Origin: Desertihabitans aurantiacus
GTDB taxonomy: Bacteria > Actinomycetota > Actinomycetes > Propionibacteriales > Propionibacteriaceae
Assembly (NCBI RefSeq): GCF_003344635.1
Contig: NZ_QPKK01000012.1
Span: 1 to 34,613 of the forward strand
Reading direction: 5' to 3'
DNA length: 34,613 bases
The notes beneath the pieces were generated by a model. It saw only the letters and a list, made by a program, of their open reading frames with translations. It made no database searches and was not told where the DNA came from. Positions 16,987-24,635 of the stretch are shown here, in pieces; position 1 is the first letter of the stretch, and every line of letters begins with the position of its first letter. A program made the translations under genes and the position numbers.

Positions 16987-18122
16987 GTGGATGCTGGCCC
17001 GGGGCGTCCGCTGACGGTGGACGCCGACGTCCACCAGTCGCTGCCCGACCTGACGCCGCACCTGCCCCGGCACTGGCGCGAGCGCTGGGCGGAGACCGGG
17101 CTCGGGGTCGGCACCGGCTACCACAACCCGCGCGGGGTGCTGCGCCAGGACACCCTCCCACCCGACGGCGGCCCGCCGGCCAGCGACCCGCTGTTCCTCC
17201 TCAGCGACCACCTCGACCGCTACGCGATCGACTACGCCGTGCTGACCGGTCCGTTCGTGCTCCCGCTGGGCCACGACCCCGACTACCTCGACGCCGTCGC
17301 CCGCGCCGTCAACGACGCCACCGCCGCCGACTGGCTCGGGGTCAGCCGCCGCTTCCGGGGTTCGGTGCTCGTCAACGCCGACGACCCCGGGGCGGCCGTG
17401 GCGGAGATCGAGCGGTGCGGCGATCGGGAGGCCGTGGTGCAGGTGCTGATGGCCACCACCACCCGAGAGCCCTGCGGCCGGCGTCGCTACCACCCCATCT
17501 ACCGGGCCGCGGCCGAGCGGGGGCTGCCGGTCGCGCTGCACCCCGGGGCCGAGGGGGCCGGCGGCGCCGCCCCACCCACGCCGGTGGGCTACCCCTCGCG
17601 CTACCTGGAGTGGCACAGCCTGCTCCCGCTGACGGCGATGGCGCAGCTGGCCAGTCTGCTCTGCGAGGGCGTGTTCGAGGCGTTCCCCGACCTGCGGGTG
17701 GTGCTGGTGGAGGGCGGGGTGTCCTGGCTGCCGTCCCTGCTGTGGCGCCTGGACAAGAACTACAAGGCGCTGCGCGACACCACCCCCTGGCTGCGCCGGT
17801 TGCCCTCGGAGTACGTCGCCGAGCACGTCCGGCTCACCAGCCAGCCGATCGAGGAGCCGCCGCACCCCCAGCAGCTGGAGCAGGTGCTGGCGATGGTGGA
17901 CGCCGGACGGACGCTGATGTTCTCCTCCGACTACCCGCACTGGGACAACGACAACCCCGAGGTGCTCTTCCGCCGGGTCGACCCGGCGGTCCGGGCCCGG
18001 ATCATGGGGGGGACGGCTGCCGAGCTCTACGGCCTGGACGGTCCGCCGCCGCCCGAGCAGCTGCCTCCACACCGCAGCAGTGGGGCTGCGGACGTCCTGC
18101 AGCCGACGGGTACCACGAGTGA
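16987..18122 (+). CDS. Amidohydrolase (amidohydrolase_2/ACMSD-like), C-terminus probably disrupted by a frameshift
   Basis: This is a metal-dependent TIM-barrel hydrolase or decarboxylase. The N-terminal metal motif is VDADVH (D14, H16), followed by H185 in VALHPGAEG and the conserved D315 in SSDYPHWDNDNP; it closes with GGTAAELYGL at about residue 348, where relatives normally end. This superfamily includes decarboxylases and lactonases acting on aromatic or sugar acids. GTG at 16987 is one base after the SDR stop. The frame has no stop near the expected end: it stays open across the whole Rieske gene to 19029. A one-base shift between about 18043 and 18118 would reach TGA 18120-18122 and recreate the GTGA overlap seen elsewhere in this operon. 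The end given assumes that shift. Confidence 0.82.
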
Positions 18123-18529
18123 GTCGGGTGGTGGTGGCAGCAGAGGTGGATGTGCCCGAACGGGGTGTGCTGCTGGTGCAGGCGTCGGGGCTGGAGATCG
18201 GGCTGTTCCGCGTGCGCGGGCGGGTCGTTGCGTGGCGCAACCACTGCCCGCACCAGGCCGCGCCGGTCTGCCGCGGCCGGGTCACCGGGACGCTGCTGCC
18301 CTCGGCGGTGGCCGAGTACCGGCCCGGGCGCGACGGGGAGGTCCTGCAGTGCCCGTGGCACGGGTGGGAGTTCGACCTGCTGGACGGCCACCACCTCGCC
18401 TCCGGCTCGCGCGTGCGTCTGCGCGGCTACCCGGTCGAGGTGGAGGACGGGAACGTCGTGCTGCACCTCCCGGAGCGACCTGCACTCGACGCAGCGGGCC
18501 GAGGCGCCGCGACCCGGCCCCGACCCTGA
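18119..18529 (+). CDS. Small Rieske [2Fe-2S] protein
   Basis: This is a cytoplasmic protein of about 136 residues consisting of a single Rieske domain. The cluster ligands are CPH in NHCPHQAAPVC and CPWH in LQCPWHGWEFDL. The two ligand pairs are about 33 residues apart, longer than the 15-17 common in oxygenase ferredoxins, owing to a RVTGTLLPSAVAEYRPGRDG insertion. It may pass electrons to an oxygenase or serve as a redox subunit with the adjacent amidohydrolase. GTG at 18119 (GTGAGT) is the likely start because it fits the GTGA coupling pattern; an in-frame GTG at 18080 is possible but lacks support. It is the last gene of the LacI-controlled operon, and its stop lies in an inverted repeat. 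Confidence 0.85.
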   Translation: MSRVVVAAEVDVPERGVLLVQASGLEIGLFRVRGRVVAWRNHCPHQAAPVCRGRVTGTLLPSAVAEYRPGRDGEVLQCPWHGWEFDLLDGHHLASGSRVRLRGYPVEVEDGNVVLHLPERPALDAAGRGAATRPRP

Positions 18530-18612
18530 GAACGTGTTCGTCGAGGGCGCCGGCGGGCCCGACACACCGCGCCACGCCGGACGTCACCGCAACGACATAC
18601 GCGTTCTCAGGG
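18524..18612. terminator. Inverted repeat between convergent Rieske gene and era
   Basis: CCCTGAGAACG (18524-18534) and CGTTCTCAGGG (18602-18612) are perfect 11-bp reverse complements separated by 67 bases of GC-rich DNA. The pairing extends further with gaps (GTGTTCGT against ACGACATACG). The left arm contains the Rieske stop codon. Position between converging genes suggests transcription termination in both directions, but the large loop would also fit a dispersed palindromic element. Confidence 0.5.
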
Positions 18613-18656
18613 GTTGGGCGGGTGGCCGTGCCCGCGCCGAACGCCTCGGACCGGGG

Positions 18657-19580
18657 TCAGAAGCCGAGGCGGTTGAGCGACTTGGCGTCGCGCTGCCAGT
18701 CCTTCATCACCTTGATCTTGAGATCCAGGTGGACCGGGGTGCCGAGCAGGGCCTGGATCTGCATCCGGGCGGCGGTGCCGACGTCGCGCAGCCGCGAACC
18801 CTTGTGGCCGATCATGATGCCCTTCTGGGAGTCGCGCTCGACCACCATCGAGGCGAAGACGTCGAGCAGCGGCTTGTCGTCCGGACGCCCCTCGCGCAGG
18901 CCCATCTCGTCGACGACCACCATGATCGAGTGCGGCAGCTCGTCGCGCACACCCTCCAGCGCGGCCTCGCGGATCAGCTCGGCCACCAGGGTCTCGTCGG
19001 GCTCGTCGGTGATCTCGCCGTCGGGGTAGTAGGCCGGGCCGGGCGGCAGCAGCCCGATGATCTCGTCGGCGACCACGTCGACCTGGTCGTCGGCGACCGC
19101 GGACACCGGGATGATGTGCTCCCAGCGCAGCCCCATCGACTCCTCCAGCGCGCCGATGGCGAGCAGGTGCTCACGCATCCGCGCCGGGGAGACCAGGTCG
19201 GACTTGGTGGCCAGCGCCACCAGCTTCGGCCGCTTGCGCAGCTCGGCGACCTGCTTGACCAGGTAGGTGTCACCCGGTCCGATGCGCTGGTTGGCCGGCA
19301 GGCACACCCCCACCACGTCGACCTCGGACCAGGTGGCCCGCACCACGTCGTTGAGCCGCTCCCCCAGCAGCGTCCGCGGCTTGTGCAGCCCCGGCGTGTC
19401 GATGAGCACCAGCTGGGCGTCTGGGCGGGTGACGATGCCCTTGACCGCGTGCCGGGTGGTCTGCGGCTTGGAGGAGGCGATCGCCACCTTGGAGCCGACG
19501 ATGGCGTTGGTCAGCGTCGACTTGCCCGCGTTGGGACGGCCGACGAAGCAGGCGAACCCCGACCGGTGCTCGGTGGTCAT
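18657..19580 (-). CDS. era: GTPase Era
   Basis: This is a 307-residue ribosome-assembly GTPase that binds the 3' end of 16S rRNA during 30S maturation. The G motifs are present: GRPNAGKST (residues 14-22), DTPGLH (from 61) and TKSD (126-129), with the effector-region TTRH at about 41. The C-terminal KH RNA-binding domain includes GHKGSRLRDVG and ends DWQRDAKSLNRLGF. Length and order match the family. It is the last gene of the phoH-ybeY-CNNM-membrane protein-era block on the minus strand, a common actinobacterial arrangement. Confidence 0.98.
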   Translation of the reverse strand: MTTEHRSGFACFVGRPNAGKSTLTNAIVGSKVAIASSKPQTTRHAVKGIVTRPDAQLVLIDTPGLHKPRTLLGERLNDVVRATWSEVDVVGVCLPANQRIGPGDTYLVKQVAELRKRPKLVALATKSDLVSPARMREHLLAIGALEESMGLRWEHIIPVSAVADDQVDVVADEIIGLLPPGPAYYPDGEITDEPDETLVAELIREAALEGVRDELPHSIMVVVDEMGLREGRPDDKPLLDVFASMVVERDSQKGIMIGHKGSRLRDVGTAARMQIQALLGTPVHLDLKIKVMKDWQRDAKSLNRLGF

Positions 19581-19628
19581 CGCGCTCCTCTCTCGTCCTG
19601 GACGCCGCGGCCCGGCGCGTCGGCGATC

Positions 19629-21035
19629 CTAGTCCCCGCCACCGCCACCGCCACCGCCGCCGCCGTCACCGCCGCCGTCCGAGCCACCACCGCTGTCACC
19701 GCCGCCGGAGTCGTGGTGGACGCCGGCCTGCTGGTCGCCCCCGGACTCCCGGTTGCGGCCACGTCGACGCCTCCGCGCCACCCCCTCCTCGACGTCGACG
19801 TCGCCCGGCGCGTAGGCCTCCCGCAGCCGCTGGCGCCACCGCGGGCCCACCGCGTGGTCGACCAGGAGGAGCCCGGCCCCGGCCAGCAGCAGCACCGCCC
19901 CGACCAGGCCGCCGGTCGTCCACCAGCCCGCCACCTCCTCGGCGAGCGCGGCCACCAGCGGCAGCGGCGCCGCGGCGGCACCCGCCACCAGCAGCACCAG
20001 CCCCAGCAGCCGCTCCGGGCTCGTCAGGGTGAGCACCTCGGCGACGATCTCGCGGGACACCCGGGGCCGCCGCGGAGCCCGCGCCCCGCGCTGCAGCACG
20101 GTCCGCTGCACCACGGCGAGCAGCAGGACGAGCCCACCCCGGGCCAGGCCCAGCAGCAGCCCGACCACCAGCAGCGCGAAGGCCGTCGTCACCAGCCAGT
20201 CGATCGTGGTCTCGCCGGCCGCGTCGAGGGTGCGCGGGTCGCAGTCACGGCAGGGCTGGCGCAGCACCAGCCCGGGCACCCCCGCCAGCGCCGACAGCGA
20301 GGTCGCCGCACCGGCCGTGCGGCCCAGCCAGGAGGCGACGTGGCGTGCCCGCTGCGGACCGAGGTCGAGCACCTGCTCGCCCCAGCGCCCGGCCCGCCGG
20401 CGGTCGCGGTCGGTGTGCACGGCCCGCGGCAGGGTGGTCGCCCACGCCGACGCCACCGCCCGGGTGTGGTCCGACCAGCCGCGTCCGATCCGACGGGCGA
20501 GGACGATGCCGCCGACGCCGAACCCGCACACCAGCAGCGAGACCGCCAGCACCGTGAGCCCCTCCAGGTCGGGGTCCTCGAACAGGATCCAGACGCTGGC
20601 GAGCACCATGAACCCCGACAGCCCGGCCGTCCAGCCCGCGGCCGTCCCGAGGGTCCCGGACGGGCTGTCGGCGCGGACCGTCCGGCGCTGCGGGTCGACC
20701 GGCACCCGGTGCGGGGCCTCGGCCCCCCAGCGGCGCAGCGCGCCGACCTCGAGCCAGCGGTGCGCGGCGAAGGCGTAGCCGCCGAGCAGCAGGGCAGCCG
20801 CCCCGCCGCCGGCGTAGACGCCGACGGCCATCCGCGACACCCGGTCGATCCGCGACGCGACCACCGGGTACAGCTCGGTCAGCACGAGCATCGCGAACAC
20901 CCCGACCAGGAAGACCGCCAGCCCGGCGGCCGCGGTGCACAGCAGCAACCGGGTCAGCAGGTCGACCAGCTGCACCGACCACGGCCAGCGGTGCTCGGTG
21001 AGGACGGGCGTCGCGCGGTGGTCGGGCGTGGTCAC
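19629..21035 (-). CDS. Multi-pass membrane protein with glycine-rich tail, function unknown
   Basis: This 468-residue protein is not recognised as a named family. It has about seven or eight hydrophobic segments (for example LLLCTAAAGLAVFLVGVFAM near residue 30, LVTTAFALLVVGLLLGLARG near 287, and LGLVLLVAGAAAAPLPLVAA near 350). A central cytoplasmic or external loop holds a CRDC cysteine pair in RQPCRDCDPRT. The last ~70 residues are hydrophilic: a basic RRRRRGR cluster, then His/Asp-Gly repeats ending in a run of ten glycines and Asp. The GTG start at 21035 follows the CNNM gene after about 50 bases, and era lies 48 bases downstream. Co-transcription with era suggests a household role, but none is shown. 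Confidence 0.75.
   Translation of the reverse strand: MTTPDHRATPVLTEHRWPWSVQLVDLLTRLLLCTAAAGLAVFLVGVFAMLVLTELYPVVASRIDRVSRMAVGVYAGGGAAALLLGGYAFAAHRWLEVGALRRWGAEAPHRVPVDPQRRTVRADSPSGTLGTAAGWTAGLSGFMVLASVWILFEDPDLEGLTVLAVSLLVCGFGVGGIVLARRIGRGWSDHTRAVASAWATTLPRAVHTDRDRRRAGRWGEQVLDLGPQRARHVASWLGRTAGAATSLSALAGVPGLVLRQPCRDCDPRTLDAAGETTIDWLVTTAFALLVVGLLLGLARGGLVLLLAVVQRTVLQRGARAPRRPRVSREIVAEVLTLTSPERLLGLVLLVAGAAAAPLPLVAALAEEVAGWWTTGGLVGAVLLLAGAGLLLVDHAVGPRWRQRLREAYAPGDVDVEEGVARRRRRGRNRESGGDQQAGVHHDSGGGDSGGGSDGGGDGGGGGGGGGGD
19632..19705 (-). repeat. Low-complexity Gly/Asp codon repeat
   Basis: The plus strand reads CCGCCACCGCCACCGCC-type triplets that encode GGGDSGGGSDGGGDG followed by ten Gly residues before the TAG stop. 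Slippage-prone triplet repetition is evident and length may vary between strains. Confidence 0.7.
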
Positions 21036-21087
21036 CCGCGGAGGCTAGCGGCGTCCGGGGGCGTCGTCGGCCGGCGACACCGCGTGC

Positions 21088-22458
21088 TCAGGCGCGGAGC
21101 CGGCCCTCGACCGCCTCGGCGGGCTCGGCCTCGACCAGGACGCCCCCGAGCTCGTCCTCGCCCGGGCCGGTCTCGGCGGTGGCGTCCTGCTGGTCGGCCA
21201 CCCGCGACACGAGGACCGTCCCGATCCCCTTGCGCCGACCGGTGGCCCGTTCGGCCACCAGCTCCAGACCCTCGACCACCACCGTCGAGCCGTCGATCGG
21301 CACCCGGCCGAGGTGCTTGGCCAGCAGACCGCCGATGCTGTCGACGTCCTCGTCCTCCAGCCGCAGCCCGAACAGCTCGCCGACCTCGTCCACCGCCAGC
21401 CGCGAGGTCACCCGGTAGCGGCCGGGCCCGAGCTCGGTCACCGGGTCGACCTCGCGGTCGTACTCGTCGACGATCTCGCCGACGATCTCCTCCAGGATGT
21501 CCTCGATGGTGGCCAGCCCGGCGGTGCCGCCGAACTCGTCGACCACCATCACCAGGTGGCTGCGGGTCAGCTGCATCTCGCGCAGCAGCGCGTCCACCGG
21601 CTTGGAGTCGGGCACCCAGACGACGTCGCGCATCACCTTCGAGACCTTCTCCGAGGTCTCCGCGCGCGGGTTGTCGAACTGGCGTCGCATCAGGTCCTTG
21701 AGGTAGACCACGCCGACCACGTCGTCCAACCCCTCCCGGGTGACCGGGATCCGGCTGTAGCCCGAGCGCAGCGCCAGCGAGATGGCCTGGCGCAGGCTCC
21801 TGTCCTCCTCGATCGAGACGATCTCGGTGCGCGGCACCATCACCTCCTTGACGATGGTGTCACCGAGCTCGAAGACGGAGTGGATCATCCGCCGCTCGCG
21901 GGCCTCGATCAGCTCGCTGGCCTCGGCCATGTCGACCAGCTCGCGCAGCTCGGCCTCGCTGGAGAACGGTCCGTCGCTGAAGCCGCGGCCAGGGGTGAGG
22001 GCGTTTCCCAGCAGGATGAGCAGCTGCGGCACCGGGCCGAGCACGGTGGTCAGGGCCGAGAGCGGACGGGCCATCGCCACGGCCACCCGGTCGGCGTGCT
22101 GGCGGCCCAGCGTGCGCGGCGCCACCCCCCACAGCACGAAGGAGACGACGATCATCGCGCCGGCGGTGATCAGCCACTGCAGCCAGGCCGCCCCGATGAG
22201 GTCGAACACCACGTCGGCCACCAGCACGATGGCGGTGATCTCGCAGATGGTGCGCAGGAAGAGGGCGGTGTTGAGGTAGGGCGCCGGGTCCTGCAGCAGC
22301 TTCAGCAGCCGGGCCGCGCCGGTGCGGCCCTCGTCCACCAGCTCCTGCGCGCGGGCCTTGGAGAACGCGGTCAGCGCCGACTCGGCGGCGGCCAGCACCC
22401 CGGCCAGCACCGTGAGCACCCCGGCGACGACGAGCAGGACGACGGAGGTCTGGGTCAT
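21088..22458 (-). CDS. CNNM/CorC (HlyC/CorC) family protein with CBS pair
   Basis: This is a 456-residue membrane protein of the kind linked to magnesium/cobalt efflux or tolerance. Residues 1-~195 are the CNNM (DUF21) membrane domain, beginning VVLLVVAGVLTVLAGVLAAAE and including the family ESALTAFSKARAQEL turn. A cytoplasmic CBS pair follows (MVPRTEIVSIEED ... SRIPVTREGLDDVVGVVYLKD, and VPDSKPVDALLREMQ ... MVVDEFGGTAGLATIEDI). The C-terminal CorC_HlyC domain runs from about 345 (YRVTSRLAVDEVGELFGL). It lies between ybeY and the glycine-tailed membrane protein, the common actinobacterial neighbourhood. A strong hairpin separates it from ybeY. Confidence 0.93.
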   Translation of the reverse strand: MTQTSVVLLVVAGVLTVLAGVLAAAESALTAFSKARAQELVDEGRTGAARLLKLLQDPAPYLNTALFLRTICEITAIVLVADVVFDLIGAAWLQWLITAGAMIVVSFVLWGVAPRTLGRQHADRVAVAMARPLSALTTVLGPVPQLLILLGNALTPGRGFSDGPFSSEAELRELVDMAEASELIEARERRMIHSVFELGDTIVKEVMVPRTEIVSIEEDRSLRQAISLALRSGYSRIPVTREGLDDVVGVVYLKDLMRRQFDNPRAETSEKVSKVMRDVVWVPDSKPVDALLREMQLTRSHLVMVVDEFGGTAGLATIEDILEEIVGEIVDEYDREVDPVTELGPGRYRVTSRLAVDEVGELFGLRLEDEDVDSIGGLLAKHLGRVPIDGSTVVVEGLELVAERATGRRKGIGTVLVSRVADQQDATAETGPGEDELGGVLVEAEPAEAVEGRLRA

Positions 22459-22503
22459 CGTCGGCTCCCGGGAGCAGTGCGTCGCGGGCGGCCGTCGCCC
22501 GGG

Positions 22504-22524
22504 GCCGACCCCGGCGGGGTCGGC
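22504..22524. terminator. Compact hairpin between ybeY and the CNNM gene
   Basis: GCCGACCCC (22504-22512) and GGGGTCGGC (22516-22524) form a perfect 9-bp stem with a three-base GGC loop in the 121-base gap. No T-run follows on either strand. It could attenuate read-through from phoH-ybeY or serve as a processing/stability element. Confidence 0.5.
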
Positions 22525-22579
22525 GGACCGGTGCGGCCGCCCGGAGTACTCGGCCCGGGGTCCTCGCCCGACACGGCGA

Positions 22580-23050
22580 TCACCGGCCCGACCGGACCGG
22601 GCGCTCGTCCGCCCAGGCGGCGAGGATGGCGTCCTTGAGGTCGAACATCGCCTTCTTCTCCTCCGGCTCGGCGTGGTCGTGGCCGAGCAGGTGCAGCAGC
22701 CCGTGCACCAGCAGGTACTCCGCCTCCTCCTCGGCGGTGCGGCCGTGCTCGGCGGCCTGCCGGCTGGTCACCGACGGGCAGAGCACGATGTCGCCGAGCA
22801 GCCCCTCCGGCGGGTCCTCGTCGTCGGCCGGGGCGCGCAGCTCGTCCATCGGGAAGGAGAGGACGTCGGTCGGGCCGGGCTCGCCCATGAACCGCTCGTG
22901 GTAGGCCGACATCGTCTCCTCGTCGACCAGCAGGATGCTCAGCTCGGCCAGCGGATGTATCCGCAGCCGGTCCAGGGCGAAGGTCGCCAGCGCCACCAGC
23001 GCCTCGGTGTCGGCCGGCTGGCCGGACTCGTTGTTGAGCTCGACGGTCAC
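22580..23050 (-). CDS. ybeY: Endoribonuclease YbeY (rRNA maturation factor)
   Basis: This is a 156-residue zinc-dependent RNase involved in 16S rRNA 3'-end processing and ribosome quality control. The zinc motif HGLLHLLGHDH (HxxxHxxxxxH) is near residue 115, preceded by the conserved PTDVLSFPMDE and GDIVLCPSV. GTG at 23050 is chosen because it gives the usual MTVELNNES-type N-terminus, has a GGAG element about seven bases upstream and clears the phoH stop; an in-frame start at 23113 would overlap phoH by 44 bases. It is the second gene of the phoH-ybeY-CNNM-era block. Confidence 0.96.
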   Translation of the reverse strand: MTVELNNESGQPADTEALVALATFALDRLRIHPLAELSILLVDEETMSAYHERFMGEPGPTDVLSFPMDELRAPADDEDPPEGLLGDIVLCPSVTSRQAAEHGRTAEEEAEYLLVHGLLHLLGHDHAEPEEKKAMFDLKDAILAAWADERPVRSGR

Positions 23051-23069
23051 CGCTCGCTCCGCTCGACCG

Positions 23070-24125
23070 TCACCGATGACCCCGACGCCGACCGGAGCGC
23101 TGGTCCTGCTCACCCAGCAGCGACTCGAACTTGTCGTAGGCGGCGACGATCTTGCCGACCAGCGCGTTGCGCACGACGTCGTGGTTGGTGAGCTGGCAGA
23201 ACGCGATGTCCTCCACGCCCTCGAGCACCCCCTGCACGGCGCGCAGACCGCTGCGGGTGCCGCCGGGGAGGTCGACCTGGGTGATGTCGCCGGTGACGAC
23301 CATCTTGGCCCCGAAGCCGAGCCGGGTGAGGAACATCTTCATCTGCTCCATCGAGGTGTTCTGGGCCTCGTCGAGGATGATGAAGGCGTCGTTGAGGGTG
23401 CGCCCGCGCATGTAGGCCAGCGGGGCCACCTCGATCGTCCCCGACGTCAGCAGCCGCGGGATCGAGTCGGGGTCGACCATGTCGTGCAGCGCGTCGTAGA
23501 GCGGGCGCAGGTAGGGGTCGATCTTGTCGTTCAGCGTGCCCGGCAGGAAGCCCAGGTTCTCCCCCGCCTCCACCGCGGGCCGGGTGAGGATGATCCGGTT
23601 GACGTCCTTGCGCTGCAGCGCCTGCACGGCCTTGGCCATCGCCAGGTAGGTCTTGCCGGTACCGGCCGGGCCGATGCCGAAGACCACCGTGTGCTTGTCG
23701 ATGGCGTCGACGTAGCGCTTCTGGTTGAGGGTCTTGGGCCGGATCGTCTTGCCGCGGTTGGACAGGATGTTCTGGGTCAGCACCTCCGCCGGGCTGGTGC
23801 CGGACTGCTCGGCCATCATCGAGACCAGCCGCTCCACCGTGTCCGGGGCGAGCCCCTGGCCGGTGCGCAGCACGGTGATCATCTCGGTCAGCACGTCCGC
23901 GCCCTGGCTGATCGCCTCCGGGTCGCCGGTGAGTGTCACCTCGTTGCCGCGGACGTGGATGTCGGCGTCCAGCCGGCGCTCGAGGATGCGGAGGAACTCG
24001 TCCTGCGGGCCGAGCACGTTGACCATGTCGATGGAGGTCGGGACGGTGATCCGGCGGACGCCGGTGGGCGCCCCCTCGGCGTCTCGGTGCGCGTTCCCCG
24101 TCGTCGCGCCCTGTGGTGTCGTCAG
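23070..24125 (-). CDS. PhoH family ATPase/putative RNA helicase (PhoH-like), probable CTG start
   Basis: This PhoH-like P-loop ATPase is usually paired with YbeY and thought to act in RNA metabolism. The Walker A motif is GPAGTGKT, Walker B is [10 protein letters not shown], and the sensor block [13 protein letters not shown] follows. The N-terminal small domain includes the conserved [20 protein letters not shown]. The ATG at 24026 falls inside that conserved block, so the true start must be upstream. No ATG, GTG or TTG gives a good fit; CTG at 24125 does. It is in frame, preceded by GGAGG at a six-base spacing, and yields a normal [10 protein letters not shown] (initiator Met) N-terminus and 351 residues. 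ybeY follows 19 bases downstream. Confidence 0.92.
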   Translation of the reverse strand: MTTPQGATTGNAHRDAEGAPTGVRRITVPTSIDMVNVLGPQDEFLRILERRLDADIHVRGNEVTLTGDPEAISQGADVLTEMITVLRTGQGLAPDTVERLVSMMAEQSGTSPAEVLTQNILSNRGKTIRPKTLNQKRYVDAIDKHTVVFGIGPAGTGKTYLAMAKAVQALQRKDVNRIILTRPAVEAGENLGFLPGTLNDKIDPYLRPLYDALHDMVDPDSIPRLLTSGTIEVAPLAYMRGRTLNDAFIILDEAQNTSMEQMKMFLTRLGFGAKMVVTGDITQVDLPGGTRSGLRAVQGVLEGVEDIAFCQLTNHDVVRNALVGKIVAAYDKFESLLGEQDQRSGRRRGHR

Positions 24126-24194
24126 GATCGTCCTCCGTGGCCTGGCGCCGGCGGCCCCTCGGCCACCCGGCAGCTCGTGTCTGGTGCGCGCACC

Positions 24195-24200
24195 ACTCTA
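24195..24200 (-). promoter_or_regulatory. Candidate -10 box for phoH
   Basis: TAGAGT on the minus strand lies about 70 bases upstream of the CTG start of phoH; no convincing -35 is visible at 17-18 bases. The call rests on the TANNNT pattern alone. Confidence 0.3.
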
Positions 24201-24260
24201 CGCCGCGCCCCCGTCCACGCCCACCGGCTTGTGGACCCCGTCCGGCACCGGCCCGCTGGC

Positions 24261-24266
24261 TAGGAT
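24261..24266 (+). promoter_or_regulatory. Candidate -10 box for the small gene divergent from phoH
   Basis: TAGGAT is followed after eight bases by ATG 24275, the usual leaderless spacing. That ATG opens only a 10-codon frame (MTSEAHRCGR) stopping at 24307, which overlaps the likely start of the downstream gene. The -10 therefore probably gives a transcript whose leader begins near 24275. Confidence 0.45.
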
Positions 24267-24294
24267 CCGCGGCCATGACCAGCGAGGCGCACAG

Positions 24295-24604
24295 GTGCGG
24301 CCGGTGACCGCGGCGGTGTTCGTCTTCCTGCTCGTCTTCGGATCGCTGATCATGGACCAGCAGACCCAGCTGTCCTGGACCGGCCTGGAGGCCACCTCCC
24401 ACGTGCCCCACCTCGGCAGCGTCTCCCTGGAGCTGGTCAAGGTGTCGCTGTTCCTGGCCGCCTTCTCCGGGCTGTACTTCACCGTCAGCGCGGTCACCGA
24501 CGAGACCTACCGCCAAGCAGTTCTTCTCCGTCGTCACCGACGAGCTGGAGCGGGCGGTTCACCGGGCGCTGCGCGCCGAGCGCCTCGCGCCCGAGGACGT
24601 CTGA
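24295..24604 (+). pseudogene. Small conserved-type membrane protein with an apparent one-base insertion
   Basis: GTG at 24295 has GAGG seven bases upstream and opens VRPVTAAVFVFLLVFGSLIM, followed by DQQTQLSWTGLEATSHVPHL and a second hydrophobic stretch (VSLFLAAFSGLYFTVSAVTD). After TDETYR the frame turns into low-quality Arg-rich sequence. One base later (codons from 24515) the sequence reads KQFFSVVTDELERAVHRALR and continues to a TGA at 24602-24604, a clearly natural C-terminus. An extra C in CGCCAAG at 24511-24517 explains this. Without it the product would be about 102 residues with two membrane segments. I recall similar small proteins in actinobacteria but no known function. It may be a true null, a sequencing error or, less likely, programmed frameshifting. 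Confidence 0.75.
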
Positions 24605-24635
24605 CCCCCGGCGGTGGATCCCCAGCACCGCGGTC

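Noticed and set aside
18080-18529. Amidohydrolase-Rieske fusion through a shift into the Rieske frame
   Set aside because: The bridging residues (SCSRRVPRVSR) look random, and GTG 18119 gives a normal Rieske start.
16699-19029. Reading the amidohydrolase as a 776-residue protein extending over the Rieske gene and into era antisense
   Set aside because: The extension after AELYGL is Arg/Ala/Pro-rich frame noise, and the Rieske protein in another frame has intact cluster motifs. A lost base is the simpler explanation.
19632-19705. Glycine repeat as a PE-PGRS-type surface protein
   Set aside because: The repeat is short and attached to a multi-pass membrane protein without a PE domain.
24275-24307. 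Ten-codon leaderless frame MTSEAHRCGR overlapping the small gene
   Set aside because: The spacing to TAGGAT is right for a leaderless start, and it could be an upstream coupling frame. It is too short to support as a gene, and a second indel near 24295 is also possible.
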